Of a DNA stretch of 64,000 nt, positions 13,301 to 26,500 are shown piece after piece. Each line of letters starts with the position of its first letter. Position 1 is the stretch's first letter. Under the pieces are notes generated by a model that was not told where the DNA came from, searched no databases, and saw only the letters and a program-made list of their open reading frames with translations. This DNA is from Vanessa cardui. Taxonomy: Eukaryota; Arthropoda; Insecta; Lepidoptera; Nymphalidae. The DNA lies in contig NC_061144.1 of NCBI RefSeq assembly GCF_905220365.1, positions 310,001-374,000 on the forward strand. Direction: 5' to 3'. Made by a program: the position numbers and the translations under genes.

Positions 13301-13714
13301 TGGCTTTGCGTAGAGATGTTGGATCACTCTGCATCTTCTACCGAATTTTTCACGGGGAATGTTCCGAGGAATTGTTCGGATTAATCCCGGCTGCTGAATT
13401 TCACCTTCGGACATCTCGCCAAAACTCTAAGTTTCACCCGCACCACCTTGATGTCCGGAAATCCACAACAGCGCGATTTCTTAGACATTTTCTGCCTCGC
13501 ACAACTACTTTGTGGAACCAGCTTTCGCCGGCGGTTTTTCCGAACCGATACGACATGGGAACCTTCAAGAAAAGAGCGTACTCCTTTCTTAAAGGCCGGC
13601 AACGCACCTGCAAGCCCCCTGGTGTTGCGGATGTCCATGGGCGGTGGTAGTCACTTTCGATCAGGTGAGCCTCCTGCTCGTTTGCCACCTATGCCATAAA
13701 AAAAAAAAAAAAAA
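10349..13714 (+). mobile_element. Jockey/CR1-superfamily LINE, copy 1 (full-length-looking)
   Basis: About 3.4 kb: GC-rich leader of about 180 bases, one long ORF, a short 3' UTR ending GCCACCTATGCCAT and a run of about 19 A. A 6-base duplication AAACGT at 10343-10348 and 13715-13720 fits the target site, judged against the empty site in the intronic sister MITE. Only one ORF is present; no separate ORF1 with zinc knuckles was found upstream. Confidence 0.9.
10531..13650 (+). CDS. LINE endonuclease-reverse transcriptase polyprotein, copy 1
   Basis: Nicks target DNA and reverse-transcribes the element's own RNA at the nick. 1039 residues from the ATG at 10531, with no internal stop. The N-terminal exonuclease-endonuclease-phosphatase domain shows [22 protein letters not shown] (from 209) and SSDHCLV. 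The RT domain shows [52 protein letters not shown] and YADD (744-747). A thumb and a C-terminal region follow. The first 70 residues are Gly/Pro/Cys-rich and unrecognised. About 44 residues differ from copy 2, most of them in the first half. Clade (CR1, Daphne, Jockey) is not settled by eye. Confidence 0.92.
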   Translation: MVVQNMVKLPQEGTTSDSGGESLSGHPCSGHTPPEQGCPGCPPNSGGGNFALATVRGKRSRHHKATPTTLAVDFCNIRGLNSNLNAVHYHLETAKPALLFLTETQISSPADTTFLSYPGYKLEHSFVPRAGVCVYVRDDICSRRLGSLEGQDLSIIWLRVDCDDHPRIYACLYRSHSGNAETDRLVEHVQLATDSVLQLIPSAEIIILGDFNAHHAEWLGSRTTDHAGRSVLDFALAYDLTQLVNSPTRIPDVEDHTPSLLDLLLTSHPDGYQVTVDPPLGSSDHCLVRSIVPVMRYSRPRFVGCRRVWHYKSADWDGMRSFFASYPWGQICFSPDDPNAAADSVADVVLQGMELFIPYSAVPIGGKSQPWFGRFCKTASRRKWERYQTWANASASRDINTSAFKKEYNSASRSLKNVIARAKTEYIGRIGERLVRLPSGTRAFWSLAKAVLGNFCQPSFPSLHRDGESLAHTAKEKADLLGSLFASNSTLDDQGKSPPTIPRCDTTMPEVKFRQSAVRKALLSLDIHKSSGPDGIPPIVLRTCAPELAPVLTRLFRQSYTLGVVPNSWKTALVHPIPKKGNRSDPSNYRPIAITSLLSKVMESLINCQLLRYLEENQLISDRQYGFRRGRSAGDLLVYLTHRWAEAVESKGEALAASLDIAKAYDRVWHKALLSKLPSYGLPGKLCNWITSFLADRSIKVVVDGACSDLKFVNAGVPQGCVLSPTLFLLHINDLLQIGNIHCYADDSTVDTLYTGRANISRENVEENRNKLVSEIESSLNEVSNWGRLNLVHFNPKKTQVCALTAKKTPFVVSPQFENIPIAATGSIGILGVDISSLVQFRGQLEGKAKLASKKLGVLSKARQYFTSAHRLKIYKAQIRPHMEYCSHLWAGAPQYQLLPFDRIQRRAARVIDDQALSDLLDPLALRRDVGSLCIFYRIFHGECSEELFGLIPAAEFHLRTSRQNSKFHPHHLDVRKSTTARFLRHFLPRTTTLWNQLSPAVFPNRYDMGTFKKRAYSFLKGRQRTCKPPGVADVHGRW

Positions 13715-13852
13715 AAACGTTTGAAAAAATGCATTTTTATTTATTTACTTTTGAATAAATTAAGTATTATTTTCAACTTTCGTTAGTAAATAACCATTTT
13801 TAAACTCATGATATACTGTGATTTTATTTTTCGCATTGTCAAATAGCCTATT

Positions 13853-16244
13853 TAATAATAGTAAAGAAATAAAGATTTGATCAATATTACACAATAATTT
13901 TTGTTATTATTTATATGCACTGTAATGTTTTTGTTTCGGTCAAACGAATTTATTCATCGATATGTTACTTGTCTAGGCCCCGTGGGTGGTATTTCTTTAT
14001 CGAGCAAGAATAAAACATGTATGATTACAAATGACATTAAAAATATTTTAAGAATTTAGATGTTTAATATGTTATGGCCTTTAATATATTAATGTTATAT
14101 TGCAAAATATTTTTATGCAAACCGTAATTATGATAGTTATTGCACAAATAAGGTTAATTAATATCTTCAAATGATTTTGCAATGAAGCTGTATAAAAACA
14201 TACTTAAAAACCAGTTGAAAAGGAATACAAGTGATTGGTTCCGTATTCAAGGAAAATGGACAAAATTTATTGTAGTGTAAATACTAAAGCTAATTTAAAA
14301 AAAACGGTATAAACCGGAGCAAGGATTACACTAATTACACTTCAATTGTAAACTAAAAGAGAGGGGATCTTAATTTTCTTATTGTTTCAACATTCATCTT
14401 AACAGATGATTGCGGGTTCAAACCCAACCAACCACTAAATATTCGTGTGCTTAATTTGTGTTTATAATTCATCCCGTGCTCGACGGTGAAGGAAAACATC
14501 GTGAGGAAACCTGCATGTGTTTAATTTCATTGAAATGCTGCCACAACATGTGTATTCCATCAAACCGCATTGGAACAGGGTGTTGGAATATTTTCAAAAT
14601 CTTCTTTTCAAAGATGAGGCCTTAGTTCAGCAGTGGGAAAATTTACAGGCTGTTGTTGTTGTTTAAACTAGATATGACCCCAATTTGTACGTAGGAGTAT
14701 AAGATCATTTAAATAGTACCTTTTTCGAACGAATAAATTTAATAAGGTTCTTGACTTTATTTCTTGTTTAAATTTTAACGGTACCCTAATAGTTTTGAAT
14801 GAGGTCACCCCACACGTGACACATTTGAGTCAAATCGTTATCTAGATTCATGACACCTGATAGACACCATTTACCGGACATGCGACATATGTTAGCGACA
14901 TCCGGCATTCTTACATTGACACCTTGACCGCCGGTTACCGGGCTAAAGGGAGTAATGTATTTAATTTTATTATTTCATTTAAAATATTACTCAGAGACAT
15001 TAATTACAACATTAATAATGTAATATATATTAATTGTTTGCTATTGATAATATTTAAATTAAAGGTTCATATTGCATATTTATCAAAAATTTAATTCAAT
15101 TCAAATTTTATGTTGACTTTTAGTGTATATTACAATTAAACGTGTAAGTATTGATTATTGATCTATATAATAATAATTGTATTTGTTAGCTGTTAACATC
15201 ATTTGACCGTGTTATTTATCTTTATATATTTCCTACGTTATAGTACCTGTCACTGGTTGCGCTGTTGATGCACTGTTTATGTCCTGCGATAGTCGGCGAG
15301 TACCTGCATCATAGGATGCTCAAGTCGAGCATATTTTAAGACAAATTCGTACCGAACTTGATTCTCAGTACTCTTCCGCTTAGTTATGCAGTTAAAAACA
15401 GTAGGGACGAAAGCACATTAAAAAAGTTGACACTTCGTACCAGTCATATTTCTTGTGCCAATAAGAGATATTGCTTTAAAAACCAAACAAAATACGATGA
15501 TGTTTATGACCTGATGAGTGATTTCGATCAAGGGGAATATTCTTAGGGACACGAGCTAACTATAAAGGATATATAGGGCACAACACAAGTAAGTGCGCAA
15601 TACACTCTATTATCTTAATCTCACAATGGGACGGTAAATGCAACATGGTGGAGAAATCCCAAACGCACGACCAACGGGCTCACGTGGCACAGGACTGCAG
15701 ACAGTTCCCATTTCAAGGCTTCTTCTACGAAGAAGCTTTCGACGAAAAAAAAAGAATATTTTTTTATCGGTCCCATCTGATGTTTGAATCCAGGACTTCA
15801 GAATTTAATGTCTTATATATGTCAAACAGCTGATGGTCGACCAGACACGTAATATACACAGCTCAGCTCATAACTGTCTTTAGGGCATAATCTTACGAGT
15901 AGAATTATATAAAATTAAACATGAAGTAATATAAACCTAGCGATAAAAATGATAACACATTACAAATTTACTAATAATTTACAAAATCCGTTATAATATG
16001 TCCAACATTATTGACTATGCGATAAAATAATTGGATTTTAAAAAGTGACACACAGTTATAGTGTTTCAAAAACATATTAATTTGAAAAAAAACAAAATAC
16101 TATCACATCTCAATTGAATCACTAGTATAGGTATAGTGATTAGGTATCACTATATAATCATTCGTAAATAGAGTTCCAAATATAAGATAAAAAACAGCAA
16201 AACTAATGAATCGGAACATTATAATGCTATATTCAAAATTAGTT
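13853..16244. other. AT-rich non-coding DNA
   Basis: Apart from the SINE at 14393-14665, no feature is supported. Short frames at 15358-15546 and 15645-15833 have no motif and no splice partners. Confidence 0.55.
14393..14665 (+). mobile_element. tRNA-derived SINE
   Basis: Has the pol III B box GGTTCAAACCC, the body (TTCATCCCGTGCTCGACGGT, CATCGTGAGGAAACCTGCAT) and the (TTG)n tail. The A-box end is lost or diverged. Confidence 0.85.
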
Positions 16245-16430
16245 GTCGCTCGCGTTTTAGGGATTTAGTTGTCAAGTGTTAGGCAAAAAAAGCCTATGTC
16301 CTTTCTCGGAGTTCAAACTTGCTTTATACCAAGTTTCATGAAATTCGGCTCAGCGATTTGGTAGTGATAGAGCCACAGACAGGCAGAGATACTTTCACAT
16401 TCATAATATCTAATGAATAAAATCATCAGT
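16245..16430 (-). mobile_element. Second Helitron-like family, copy
   Basis: GTCGCTCGCGTTTTAGGGAT, AAGCCTATGTCCTTTCTCGG and TACTTTCACATTCATAATAT, reverse of the copy at 62385. Confidence 0.45.
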
Positions 16431-17572
16431 AAAATATAAAAGATTTGGGTAACCTCTCACATTGGCAACTTTAATTTATATCGCTGCGTTCGGTTTAGTA
16501 GATTAAGCGAATCAGTGTAACAAGTATTAAGGAATCATAGCATCTTTAATAGATTGTCAGCGCCCATGTACAAGAAATAGAAAAAATAAACCCAACAAAA
16601 ACAACTATTAAAAAATAAAAAGCTTGCTGTATACTCCATGCGACTGTATGTCCCCTAGCTTGCTTAATCTCCATACTGATTACACTAATAACAGTGTTAT
16701 AGATTGCGTACGGCTGTACGTTTTACACGTAAGCCTTAATATATATATTTAACATATATAATTACTATACAGCGTCTGACGTCACTATTAATTTAAAATA
16801 ACTGCAAGTCTAGCTCGAGGCGCGTGATTACTGTCAATGCGTGACCTACATTTTAAACGAGACTCGATAATCTAGATTATGTTGGTAAGTCGACTTTCAG
16901 ATTTCAGAAGTTTTAAGGGTTTCTAAGACAAATAAATACACGTTGAAAATTTAAAGAACAAACGATTATAAGAACAAAAGAAAGATTGATAAAATAGTTC
17001 AACTTGGGCATATTTTTTTCTCACTGGAGAATAACTCTTACTCATTTTGCCCACGTGTAGGGGGTATGTGGGACTCACCGGCCGGGATAGCCTAGTGTTG
17101 GTAGTGGTTCACCAAAATATCCACTAAAACAGTCTCTTCAGGGATTCTTCTACTTCTTTGTGTGGCCCACACGGGATTGCTTGCGCATGCGGCCTCGAAT
17201 CCTTTGGACATACGACTCAAAGTAATGACAATCTATATAAGTAACCCTTACCCTGTTAAATATGAAGTGAATAAATATAAAAACATATATATTGAAGCGT
17301 ATTTATATACAAACAAGGATAATACAATAAAAGCAACCATTATACCTCGTAACATGTAAACGCGTGATCTGATCGTGTCAAGAGTTTACAAACACCTCGG
17401 GACATCACGATCGATGTTATCGTATTTAAGAAATAACTACAGTGTAATAAAGTAGCGTTGAACATTGGTGGTATCTATATTTCAAACCGCTTAGCCCATC
17501 TCCTAAAGAATATCCTATCCGTACTAAAAATCTATCTATTTTTTATGCAGCAATTATGCAGCAAAGAGCTGA

Positions 17573-17638
17573 GATGGCCCAGTGGTTAGAAAACTTTCAT
17601 CTTAACCGATGATTGCGGGTTCAAACCCAATCAAGCAC

Positions 17639-17677
<39 letters not shown>

Positions 17678-17890
17678 TGCTTAATTTGTGTTTATAATTC
17701 ATCTCATGCTCGGCGGTGAAGGAAAACATCGCGAGGAAACCTGCATATGTCTAATTTCATTGAAATTCTGCCACGTGTGCATTCCACCAACCCGCAATGG
17801 ATAAGCGTGGTGGAATATGTTCCAAGCCCTCTCCTTAATGGGAGAAGAGGCCATTAGCCTAGCAGTGGGAAATTTACAGGCTGTTACTTT
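17573..17890 (+). mobile_element. tRNA-derived SINE with internal (AT)n
   Basis: A box TGGCCCAGTGG and B box GGTTCAAACCC are both present. A TA dinucleotide run at 17643-17674 has expanded or inserted between the head and the body. The tail ends AATTTACAGGCTGTTAC. Confidence 0.88.
17643..17674. repeat. (TA)n microsatellite
   Basis: About 16 TA units inside the SINE, replacing the usual segment after the B box. Confidence 0.95.
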
Positions 17891-18565
17891 CACTTTAATT
17901 ATGCAAATTTATTTGAATCCCGCTTAAGTTTTACTGCATTCCTATGTTTTCACGTTGACATACTATCGGATATATTTCTGAAATTCATCAGTTTTTTCAT
18001 GGCATTTTATCAAGTTTGCGATCTCTTACGCAAACTTGTACCGTTAAGCGAGTCTCTTGAGTACAGAAAATCTGTCGCAAAATACACCATGCGGAGCATT
18101 TTTAAATTAATCGTACAGATTTAATTTAAAATCTTGATGTATACGTATTTAAATTTCATTATTAATTAAAGATCACTTTCTTTACGCATTTTTCGCTAAC
18201 AGTTAAATCTGTCAAAATGAAACAGGCGTCAGGTTGAAAATGAAATACAAAATGACAATTTTTTAAGCAATTTACAAGTCAAACGTGTCAGCTAGACACA
18301 ATCCCAATCTCTCGTCTTAAGTATTTACACGGTCACAATGTTACATAATTGTTGCTTATATTTTTTTTTTAATTAAAAATCGTGGTGAGTCCTCCAATTA
18401 GTTGATAATTGACACGATGTTGTAATACGCAAGGCTTTGCCAATCTTATTTTTATATTTAATCTATTCGAAGTAACAAAATAAGTTGATACACTTTTTTG
18501 CAAGCACACCGAGAATGGTACACTGACTGATCACTAAATATTTAACCGCCAAACTTAGTATTGAA

Positions 18566-18705
18566 ATTAACTACTGAGTTTCTTGTTTTACTCGGTAGAA
18601 TCTACTTTTCGACCGGTTTTAGGTGTACTTTTAGCACTGATATATGATGATTTTAAAAAGATCTTAAAAGCCTAATTGAAAAAGAATAGTTTGATTTTGA
18701 TTGAT
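18566..18705 (+). mobile_element. Truncated LINE 3' UTR, diverged
   Basis: CTACTGAGTTTCTTG, CTCGGTAGAATCTACTTTTC and a TTTGATTTTGATTGATTT end. Confidence 0.7.
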
Positions 18706-18707
18706 TT

Positions 18708-18800
18708 CGTCGTATTACGGCTTGAAGAGTAAGTGACCCTGTGTATGTACAGTCACAAGGGGCATAACGTGTTAGTATCAAGGTAAGTTAATGGCATATA
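18708..18800 (-). mobile_element. Family B fragment next to a LINE tail
   Basis: CGGCTTGAAGAGTAAGTGAC, ACAAGGGGCATAACGTGTTA match the middle of the family in reverse. It adjoins the LINE tail at 18566-18705. Confidence 0.5.
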
Positions 18801-19127
18801 AGCTAATTTCGACAGGCGACAGTGACTAATTAACATCATAAGGCATATTGTCTAGTCTGTTTTCTATTTCTAAACAAAAATAGTTCTCATATCGATGAAA
18901 TAAAATCGATGTTCACGTATCGACATAGCAACACTAATTAGACACGATCTGTCAAGTGAGCTGTCAAAGCGATGTCATGCGACACGTGTCAAAGCGATAT
19001 TTTACTTTAACACTCGATGACATCCGCCCACATGTGGGCCGCATTCCTGCAGATATTATAGACGCACTAAGTGGTATCAAATTTAACAATAAATTAATAT
19101 TTACAAATGTAGACATGTCAAGTGTAT

Positions 19128-19412
19128 AGACTGTAAATTTCCCACTGCTGGGTTAAGGCCTCCTCTCCCTTTGAAGAGAAGGTTAGGAGTATATACACGC
19201 TGCGCCAATTTGGGTTAGGAGATTCGCATGTTGCACAATTAGATACATGCAGGTTTCCATAGGATGCATTACTTCACCGCTGAGCACGAGATGAATAAAC
19301 ACAAATTAAACACATGAAAATTCAGTGGTGCTCGCCCGGGTTTGAACTCGCAATCATCGATTATGATTTACGTGTTCTAACCAATAGGCCATCTCAGTTC
19401 TGTGTGTCGGTT
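19128..19412 (-). mobile_element. tRNA-derived SINE, diverged
   Basis: Reads TGTAAATTTCCCACTGCTGG through TGAACTCGCAATCATCGATT to AGGCCATCTCAGTT on the plus strand, the reverse complement of the family. Several substitutions in both pol III boxes. Confidence 0.85.
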
Positions 19413-19732
19413 AGCCGTTAATTACATATATGATCTGTAATGATCTTCTTATAACTGATAATTGCTAGAAATATTGAAGAATTTATTCATTGAATTCGAT
19501 ACACGACAAAGTAATTATAATGTGGGTGTCAATATTGAATCACTAAAGTAGATTTATCACTGCAGAGTATATTAGAGGTAATTACATACCAAATATAAAT
19601 ATTCCGTGCTGCAAAAATAATCATACCGATGATAAACGAGCCATTATAATACGGTAACTAATTTCTAATCGAGTTACCAGGTTTAAAAGTTATGTCTTTC
19701 TATTATTAAAGTCTATTTATATCATGATAATG

Positions 19733-20120
19733 AAAGCCGCTCAGACAGCGACAACGCCCCTCGCCCCCCTCCCGAAGGAGAGGAGTGAACGATCATCGAG
19801 GACTGACGGCCGAAGCCGCCGTCCGCCTCACGCTCAGGGCGCCGCGCCACGTCTCCTCATCGCGACTGGTACGATCACACGTGGTGTGTTGATCTCGTGA
19901 AGAGCTTACTATAGAAATGATCCTATGAAGTAAGGTCTTGTCGGAACTAACATATTCAACGGTAGTCATTCGGCAAGTAAGAATTCGGTCAGCGCGATTC
20001 AGAAACGCTGTAACCTTGAACTGCGACATCTAACGGTGTAAAAGAGAATCTCTTAGTCGTCAGCTGATTGAGTGTATAAGTGACATCTATGGACTTAATT
20101 TAAAAGTACGTTGTATAACT
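19733..20120 (-). mobile_element. GC-rich 388-bp repeat, copy 1
   Basis: Begins AAAGCCGCTCAGACAGCGAC and ends at GTACGTTGTATAACT. It matches 51286-51673 end to end and 20430-20751 in reverse. GC-rich in an AT-rich setting. On the minus strand it holds a 78-codon open frame (19793-20029, start MSQFKVTAFLNRADRILTCR). No known domain is recognised; the ORF may be chance. Possibly a SINE or MITE; class unknown. Confidence 0.8.
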
Positions 20121-20429
20121 CGACAATTGTTATCGACAATGCTTGAAGCGAATAATATGACTTAATACATATACAATTACTATTACTAATTACTTATACA
20201 AACAAATTAGGAGACAACGTAATGACTCAGTTGTAACCCTACTTATTCTATCTCCTGATAAAAAAAGATGGATTAAAATGGATAATTATGGTTCTGAATG
20301 CTTTACGAAGTAAAGGATTTGAAGTTGGATGAATTAATATTAAAAAAAATCAGAACTGTTGAATTAATCATACAACTTATAAAATTATTCCAACAGATGT
20401 CGCTAGTAAACCAAAACATCTGAATACAA

Positions 20430-20751
20430 ATTTTTTTTTCTTATTCACCGTTAGATGTCGCTGTTCAAGGTTACAACGTTTCTGAATCGCGCTGGCCAAA
20501 TTCTTACTCGCCGAATGACTACCGTTGAATATGTTAGTTCCGACAAGACCTTACTTCATAGGATCATTTCTATAGTAAGCTCTTCACGAGATCAACACAC
20601 TACGTGTGATCGTACCAGCCGCGATGAGGAGACGTGGCGCGGCGCCCTGAGCGTGAGGCGGACGGCGGCTTCGGCCGTCAGTCCTCGATGATCGTTCACT
20701 CCTCTCCTTCGGGAGGGGGGCGAGGGGTGTTGTCGCTGTCTGAGCGGCTTT
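20430..20751 (+). mobile_element. GC-rich repeat, copy 2, inverted relative to copy 1
   Basis: Reverse complement of copy 1 for about 305 bases, truncated at the end nearer copy 1, forming a large fold-back with a spacer of about 310 bases. The same 78-codon frame is open at 20455-20691. AGATGTCGCTAGT 50 bases upstream echoes the internal AGATGTCGCT. Confidence 0.8.
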
Positions 20752-22949
20752 TATAAAATATTATTGCATAAATATCTCGAATACTTTGAAAATAAAACGA
20801 TATAACTGCTGCACTTTGTAAATTTATTAACCACGTTATAATGCATCAATAATCCTTGGCTTTAGATCGATTATTTGTGCAGCGCGGAATTTTCACATTT
20901 GTTATGTAGTTCCACTAAACTACTCTGCACTAAGCGCCACCACCTAAGGCCATAATTTGGACCGTAATCAGTAGTGTTTTAAGGCTTGTAGCATAGCAAC
21001 TATTGTTATCAATTATTAGTTGCGGATTGATAAATGTTGAAAATGCTTTGCTGTCTCTAAAAACCCTGCAGGTCTACAGGAACTCTATAAGCCGAATTGT
21101 AACAATCTCATTATCCACAATATTCATTCGTTTTACACTTACCCAACATACGAAAGAACATAGATAATATTATAAAATGTGACCTTAATAATGACTTCAT
21201 TTTTTCTTTTATCTCTGCATAAATGAAAGATTTTTGAGGTGCAAAGCAAAAATATAATATTACAGCGAATAGATAAGCTCCTTGCTTCTTTATGTCCGTT
21301 AAAATATGAGATAATCTTAAAATAAACAGGATTACATCAAAGACATTGTGACTTCGTGCTGAGGACATACATATATTTAAACTTACCACAACGCATCTGT
21401 AGCGACGATATTGTCACGGCGTACGAAATTGAGTATCTGAAAGTTCAGCACAATGTACACCTTATATATTAATAGCGTAAGCCGATTTTTATCCCAGTGC
21501 TTAAGGGACGATGCTATCGCCTTTATATATAAAAAAACCGCTATCTACTCTTTTTGAAGAGCTCCATGAGATGAGCAGAAAAATGAAAGGGATTCTTGGA
21601 TTTCAATTTACTAAATTATTACAATTTGAAAAATAAATAAATTTTAGAAAGTGGACAAAAAATGTTCTTGGCCGGTATGAGTATAGCGAAAATAAGTGAG
21701 GTACGTAAACAAAATTAAAAATGTCCTATAACCTACGTATACTATTTGACATTTAAAATTTCATTTAAAATAAAGTTTCATAATTTTGACGACAAATGTA
21801 GATGATGATGAAATATTTGCAGTTTATGAAATGAAATTAAAACAAAATCTGTCATCACAATAATTATTCGCAGCGTACCTACCAGGTCCAATCTAAACTA
21901 CTCAAATACATACAAAAAATCATTGAAATCGGTCGTTTAGAAGTTCTGGAATATACACAAAAGGTTTATGAACACAAAGATGCATCCTGAACCACTGTTT
22001 ATTATCGCTATTGTATATATATAATCTTTAAAGTACATAAATATTACAATGACAAATCCTGGCAAGACTTATTTAATTCATGTTGTCTCGTGAGGAAATC
22101 CTATCCCATGTGTTCACCGACTCATAGTGTGAACAAAGTTCCAAATGCTTCTATCACAAGAGAAGTATTCTACTTAGTATGTCAGTAATATCTTGCGTAC
22201 CGTTGAATATTATTCTTAGTTCTTGTAAGCCTTGTAAATACAGTGTCTATTCGATACTGACTTATGCCACAGTACAATAAGAACAAGTGCAATTTCGAGC
22301 ATATAATAAAAATATGAAGGTAGATTTATATTATGTTCGACGACAAAGCAAGTGTTTATTAAACATACCACGTATATGTCAGTGCTAATTGTTGAAAGTC
22401 TTAGTGTTAAGCTTATTATTATTCATTTAAACTTAAATAATTGTAAGTATTTTCTTGTCTATTGTGTAAAAGACAAATAACATTGATTTTGAACTGTAGA
22501 AGAAAGTAATTCCATCTTTAAAACCATATCAGTGTCAAGTATTCTTCCCATTATTATTGAAAGGCTGTAAAAATTGACCTCAGGTAATATCATAAATTCA
22601 AAAGTATTAAGCCTTTGTTACACTTCGTACCTTTTAGACTTTATGTAGCCCTTCCGTCGATTCCCCTTGTCTCTTGTCACACACAACCCCAACCGATGAC
22701 GATCTCAAGGTCAATAGGATCAATAATAATAAACAATTAAGTAAGCTAAATAATAACAATTTTTTTTAAATTTTATAATGTAGCTTGTTCCGCAAAGAAC
22801 CTTCGTTAAACAATGATGCTTAATAATGCAGCATTGCGTAATGTTATGTAGTTAAAAACCTTTCTCAAAATAGTTAATACAGAGCTGGATTTAAAACTTG
22901 GAGACTATCTTACCTCTAATATTACCAAATACAACATATACAAATCTTT

Positions 22950-23272
22950 ATTTTTTATGCTACAGGTTTGCGAAAGAGTGTATGGGCCACCTGATGGTAA
23001 ATCGTCACCTCTCCCCATAGACATCGGCTTTGTAATAAAGATTAACCATTCCATACATCGCTAATGCGCCACAAACCTTGGGAACTAAGTTCGTATGTCC
23101 CTTGTACTTGTAGTTAGCTACACTGGTTCACTCACTCTTCAAATTGGAACACAACAATACCAAGTACAAAATAAATGAATTAAAAGTAATATTGTTTGGC
23201 GGTAGAATATCTGATGAGTGGGTGGTACCTACCCAGACGGGCTTGCACATAGCCCTATCATCAAGAATATTC
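22950..23272 (+). mobile_element. Family B copy just upstream of Nox exon A
   Basis: GTATGGGCCACCTGATGGTA to ACCTACCCAGACGGGCTTGC, nearly full length with a short AT-rich insertion around 23160-23190. It ends about 130 bases before exon A. Confidence 0.85.
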
Positions 23273-23405
23273 ATGAATATTCATTGTTAAAAGTCTTCAA
23301 ATGAGAGATTGTACTTATTTTGTAGTTCTAGCGTAAGATGAACAGTGCTCAACATTTATTTACAGACTAAGTGATAAGAAATGTAATGAATTGTTTGTAT
23401 TGCAG

Positions 23406-23500
23406 GATCTATTGGAGAGGATATTTCGATTATTCGACGTGGAGAGGCAAGACCACCTCGTGCAGGAGGACTGGATCGAGTTCTTGAAGGAAAGATTAAT
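23406..23500 (+). CDS. Nox: Nox exon A (residues 1-31): degenerate first EF-hand
   Basis: The acceptor TTGCAG precedes GAT and the donor is GTAAAG. The exon encodes [18 protein letters not shown] and onward. A helix-loop-helix like an EF-hand is visible, but the loop (residues 11-22) lacks the acidic residues needed for Ca2+. It starts in phase 0, so a further coding exon must lie upstream. It ends two bases into a codon. Confidence 0.85.
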
Positions 23501-26500
23501 GTAAAGTATAATAATAATACGTATTATCTAAAAGGTTACAGTAAATTAATGTTACAGTAAATATATCATATGCAACACTTTGTTTCTACAAAGTCGTACA
23601 TTTAATTTCTAAATCCAACCTTTTTGTTATTGCTGCGATGGCGTTAATATGTAAGTACTCAAAATATTAACCATAAGGGCGTCCAACAAGATACAAATTA
23701 AAACATAAATCAGTCTATACTTTGGTTAATTAAAAAAACTACTGAATATATAATAATAATTTGTATTTATATCTAATCTCGCTCAGTGATAACTAAGATC
23801 AAACATCTTAAGAATATGCTATATGTATTTTGACCACGAATTCGTTTGACCAGCATTGGGCGTTAAATTAGGAAATTTAAAGAAGTATTGAGATTTTTAG
23901 TTTTAGGATACCATTTCATAAAATTATTTTTATACTTTTTAAATCTTCATGGTTAAATATCATTTTATATCAAAAGTACCCTAACAGTTATTTTATTTAA
24001 AGAGAAGAAAAACAACTGGACTTCGTGGAGCAAGTGGAAAGTGTAGCGTACGTGCTCTGCGGGGACGGCGTGATCACACTGGACACCTTCCAGCTGATAT
24101 TGAAGAACAAAGTGGTATGTTACAAATGTTTATTTATATCGAAACGAAGAAAACGTCTTGTTTAGTTGATCTTACTACTGATTAATAGTAATACTACAGA
24201 ATACAGCGGCTGACCTAAATTAATCAAAGACAATGGGATTTAGTCGTAGAAAATTTTACTTCTTTTTACAAATCAACAACAACAACAGCCTGTAAATTCC
24301 CACTGCTGGGCTAAAGGCCTCCTCTCCCTTTAAGGAGAAGGTTTGGAACATATTCCACCACGCTGTTCCAATGCGGGTTGGTGGAATACATATATGGCAG
24401 AATTTCTATGAAATATGTCACATGCAGGTTTCCTCACGATGTTTTCTTTCACCGCTGAACACGAGATGAATTATAAAGACAATTTGAATCAGCGGTGCTT
24501 GCCTGGGTTTGAACCCGCAATCATCGGTTAAGATGCATGCTTTCTAACCACTGGGCCATCTCGACTCATATCTACACTAACACTATGAATGCGAAAGTAA
24601 CTGTCTCATACATCGTCACGCTTAAACAGTTGAAGCGATTTTTAATAAAAATGAAATGGGAATGACAATTTGTGTGCTGTAGACCAAGTTTTATTAACAT
24701 CGACGATAAAATCGCAAGTTAATTAGTTTGTAATTTTCTTAGCTAATGTTTGTGAAATTTGATTGTTAATTAACTTAATTTACCTAATCACAGGTGACAA
24801 ACAAACTTCTGAGAGTGATCGACACCGATGGTGACGGATACATCACAGCGGAGGAAATCATGGAGTTTATCTCCGCAGTGTCTAGCAGCAGGTACCTTCA
24901 TGACAACTATGTCATTGTTATATTCTTTATTGCACTAAAATATGTTACAATTATTGTAAAGTAATATATGTACAGGCAAAGGTGGACTTATCTCTAAAAG
25001 ATATTACTTCCAGTCAACCTATGGAGGTGAGTGACAGGGTGATGTAGCGGGCAAAATAGTGCAGACTGTAGTATAGAAAATATACAGAAACATATGAAAA
25101 TATAAATACTTACATAAATAAAAATATAATACATAAAATACATACACTACGTACATATATTAACTATATATACTATATACATTTATACTGTCATTTATAC
25201 TATTAAAACAAAATCCCTTGCCGCTATCTCTCCCTATGCATACTTATATATTTAGAATTAATAAACGGCTTTTGATACGGTTTTTTTAATAGATAGAATG
25301 ATTCGACAGGAAGTTTTTTTGTATATAATTACATGGACAATATAGTAAAGAAACACTGATAATTTTAGATGTTTGTAATGTGATGTCGTAAATAAACAAG
25401 TTTTGAAGTATATTTAGTGTCAGCATTGCACCCTTGCAAAGCTGAGCGGGTCAGTCAACTAATAAATTAAGATATACAAAAGAGAGCAATCCGGTTTATT
25501 TATAATCTTAGAGCTAGAGACTCTCTTCTGGATGTTTTTAACAGAGTAGGAATACTCACTGTTGCGTCGCAATATATTTACAACAATATCATGTATATTC
25601 ACAGTACCATTGATCACTTTGATAAAATCAGTGATAATCATTGTATGTGCAGTAGAAGTAAGGATAAGCTTATAACGCCAAGTTTCCGACTCCGCAAAGT
25701 CAATAAATCTTTCTTGGGGCAAGGTATCCATTTCTATAATAAAATTCCGCAGACATTTTTAACTTTGCCGTCTCGTAAATTCAAATCGTTTATAAAAAAT
25801 ACATTGGTAAAAAAGGCGTATTATTCGATACAAGATTTTGTAGATGATAAAAAAGCGTGTAATTAATACCTGTTGACTTCCAGACAGGATATATTAATAT
25901 AAATAATTGTATTAACTAACATGACTGTAATTTTTTTTAAATGTTGAAAAAGAGTAACTACTGAGTTTCTTGCCGGTTCTTCTCGGTAGAATCTATTTTC
26001 CGAACCGGTGGTAGCTTCACTTAATTGTTATATGACGATTCAAAAGTGCTTGAAAAAGCCCACTCGAATAAAGTATATTTTGATTTAATTTTTTGAAAAG
26101 TATAAACAAAAATGTTTGGTTAAATCGAAATTGAGTTTATTTCAGTTTAACGGGTGTTTAAGTCAAAATCAAAACTTACTCTATTAAAACAAGCTTTACT
26201 ATTTAAGATTTTTGTATATCATCATTTTTTAAATAAAGAAACTCAGTAGTTTATTGTTGGGCATCTAGCATTTACAAATCTCAGCTAGTGAATCACCCTT
26301 TCTCTCTCTTCACGGATGTACCATAAATCCTTTTTAGGTCCTATTTTTTATTTTTTATTTTTATTTTTTATAAAGACATACCAGTTGCTTAGGTCCAAGA
26401 TATTAATACAATTTAAAACATACAACCGTAGTTCCATTATATTACAACGTACAACTGACAAGCTACAACTGTATGTTGCAGTCCACGCGTGGGCATCGAC

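Larger units (their letters stand above)
10049..13852. mobile_element. TIR element (MITE-like), split by a LINE
   Basis: The left end TAATAGACTATTTGAC (10049-10064) and right end GTCAAATAGCCTATT (from 13838) are inverted repeats with one mismatch. The internal sequence on both sides matches the uninterrupted copy at 27316-27768 over its whole length. Together the two arms total about 430 bases; the rest is the inserted LINE. Flanking TA suggests a TA target site, as in Tc1/mariner-type MITEs; the superfamily is not certain. Confidence 0.85.
16431..22949. other. Non-coding DNA upstream of visible Nox exons
   Basis: Contains the listed SINEs, LINE tail and GC-rich repeat pair. One phase-compatible exon candidate for Nox (21648-21700) is noted among the findings but is too weak to annotate. 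Nothing else is recognised. Confidence 0.5.

Noticed and set aside
10467..13688. Multiple 60-97-codon frames overlapping the LINE ORF on both strands
   Set aside because: Shadows of the 1039-residue LINE frame; equivalents at 35713-38969 likewise.
15358..15833. Two 62-codon frames
   Set aside because: No family resemblance, no splice context and AT-rich surroundings.
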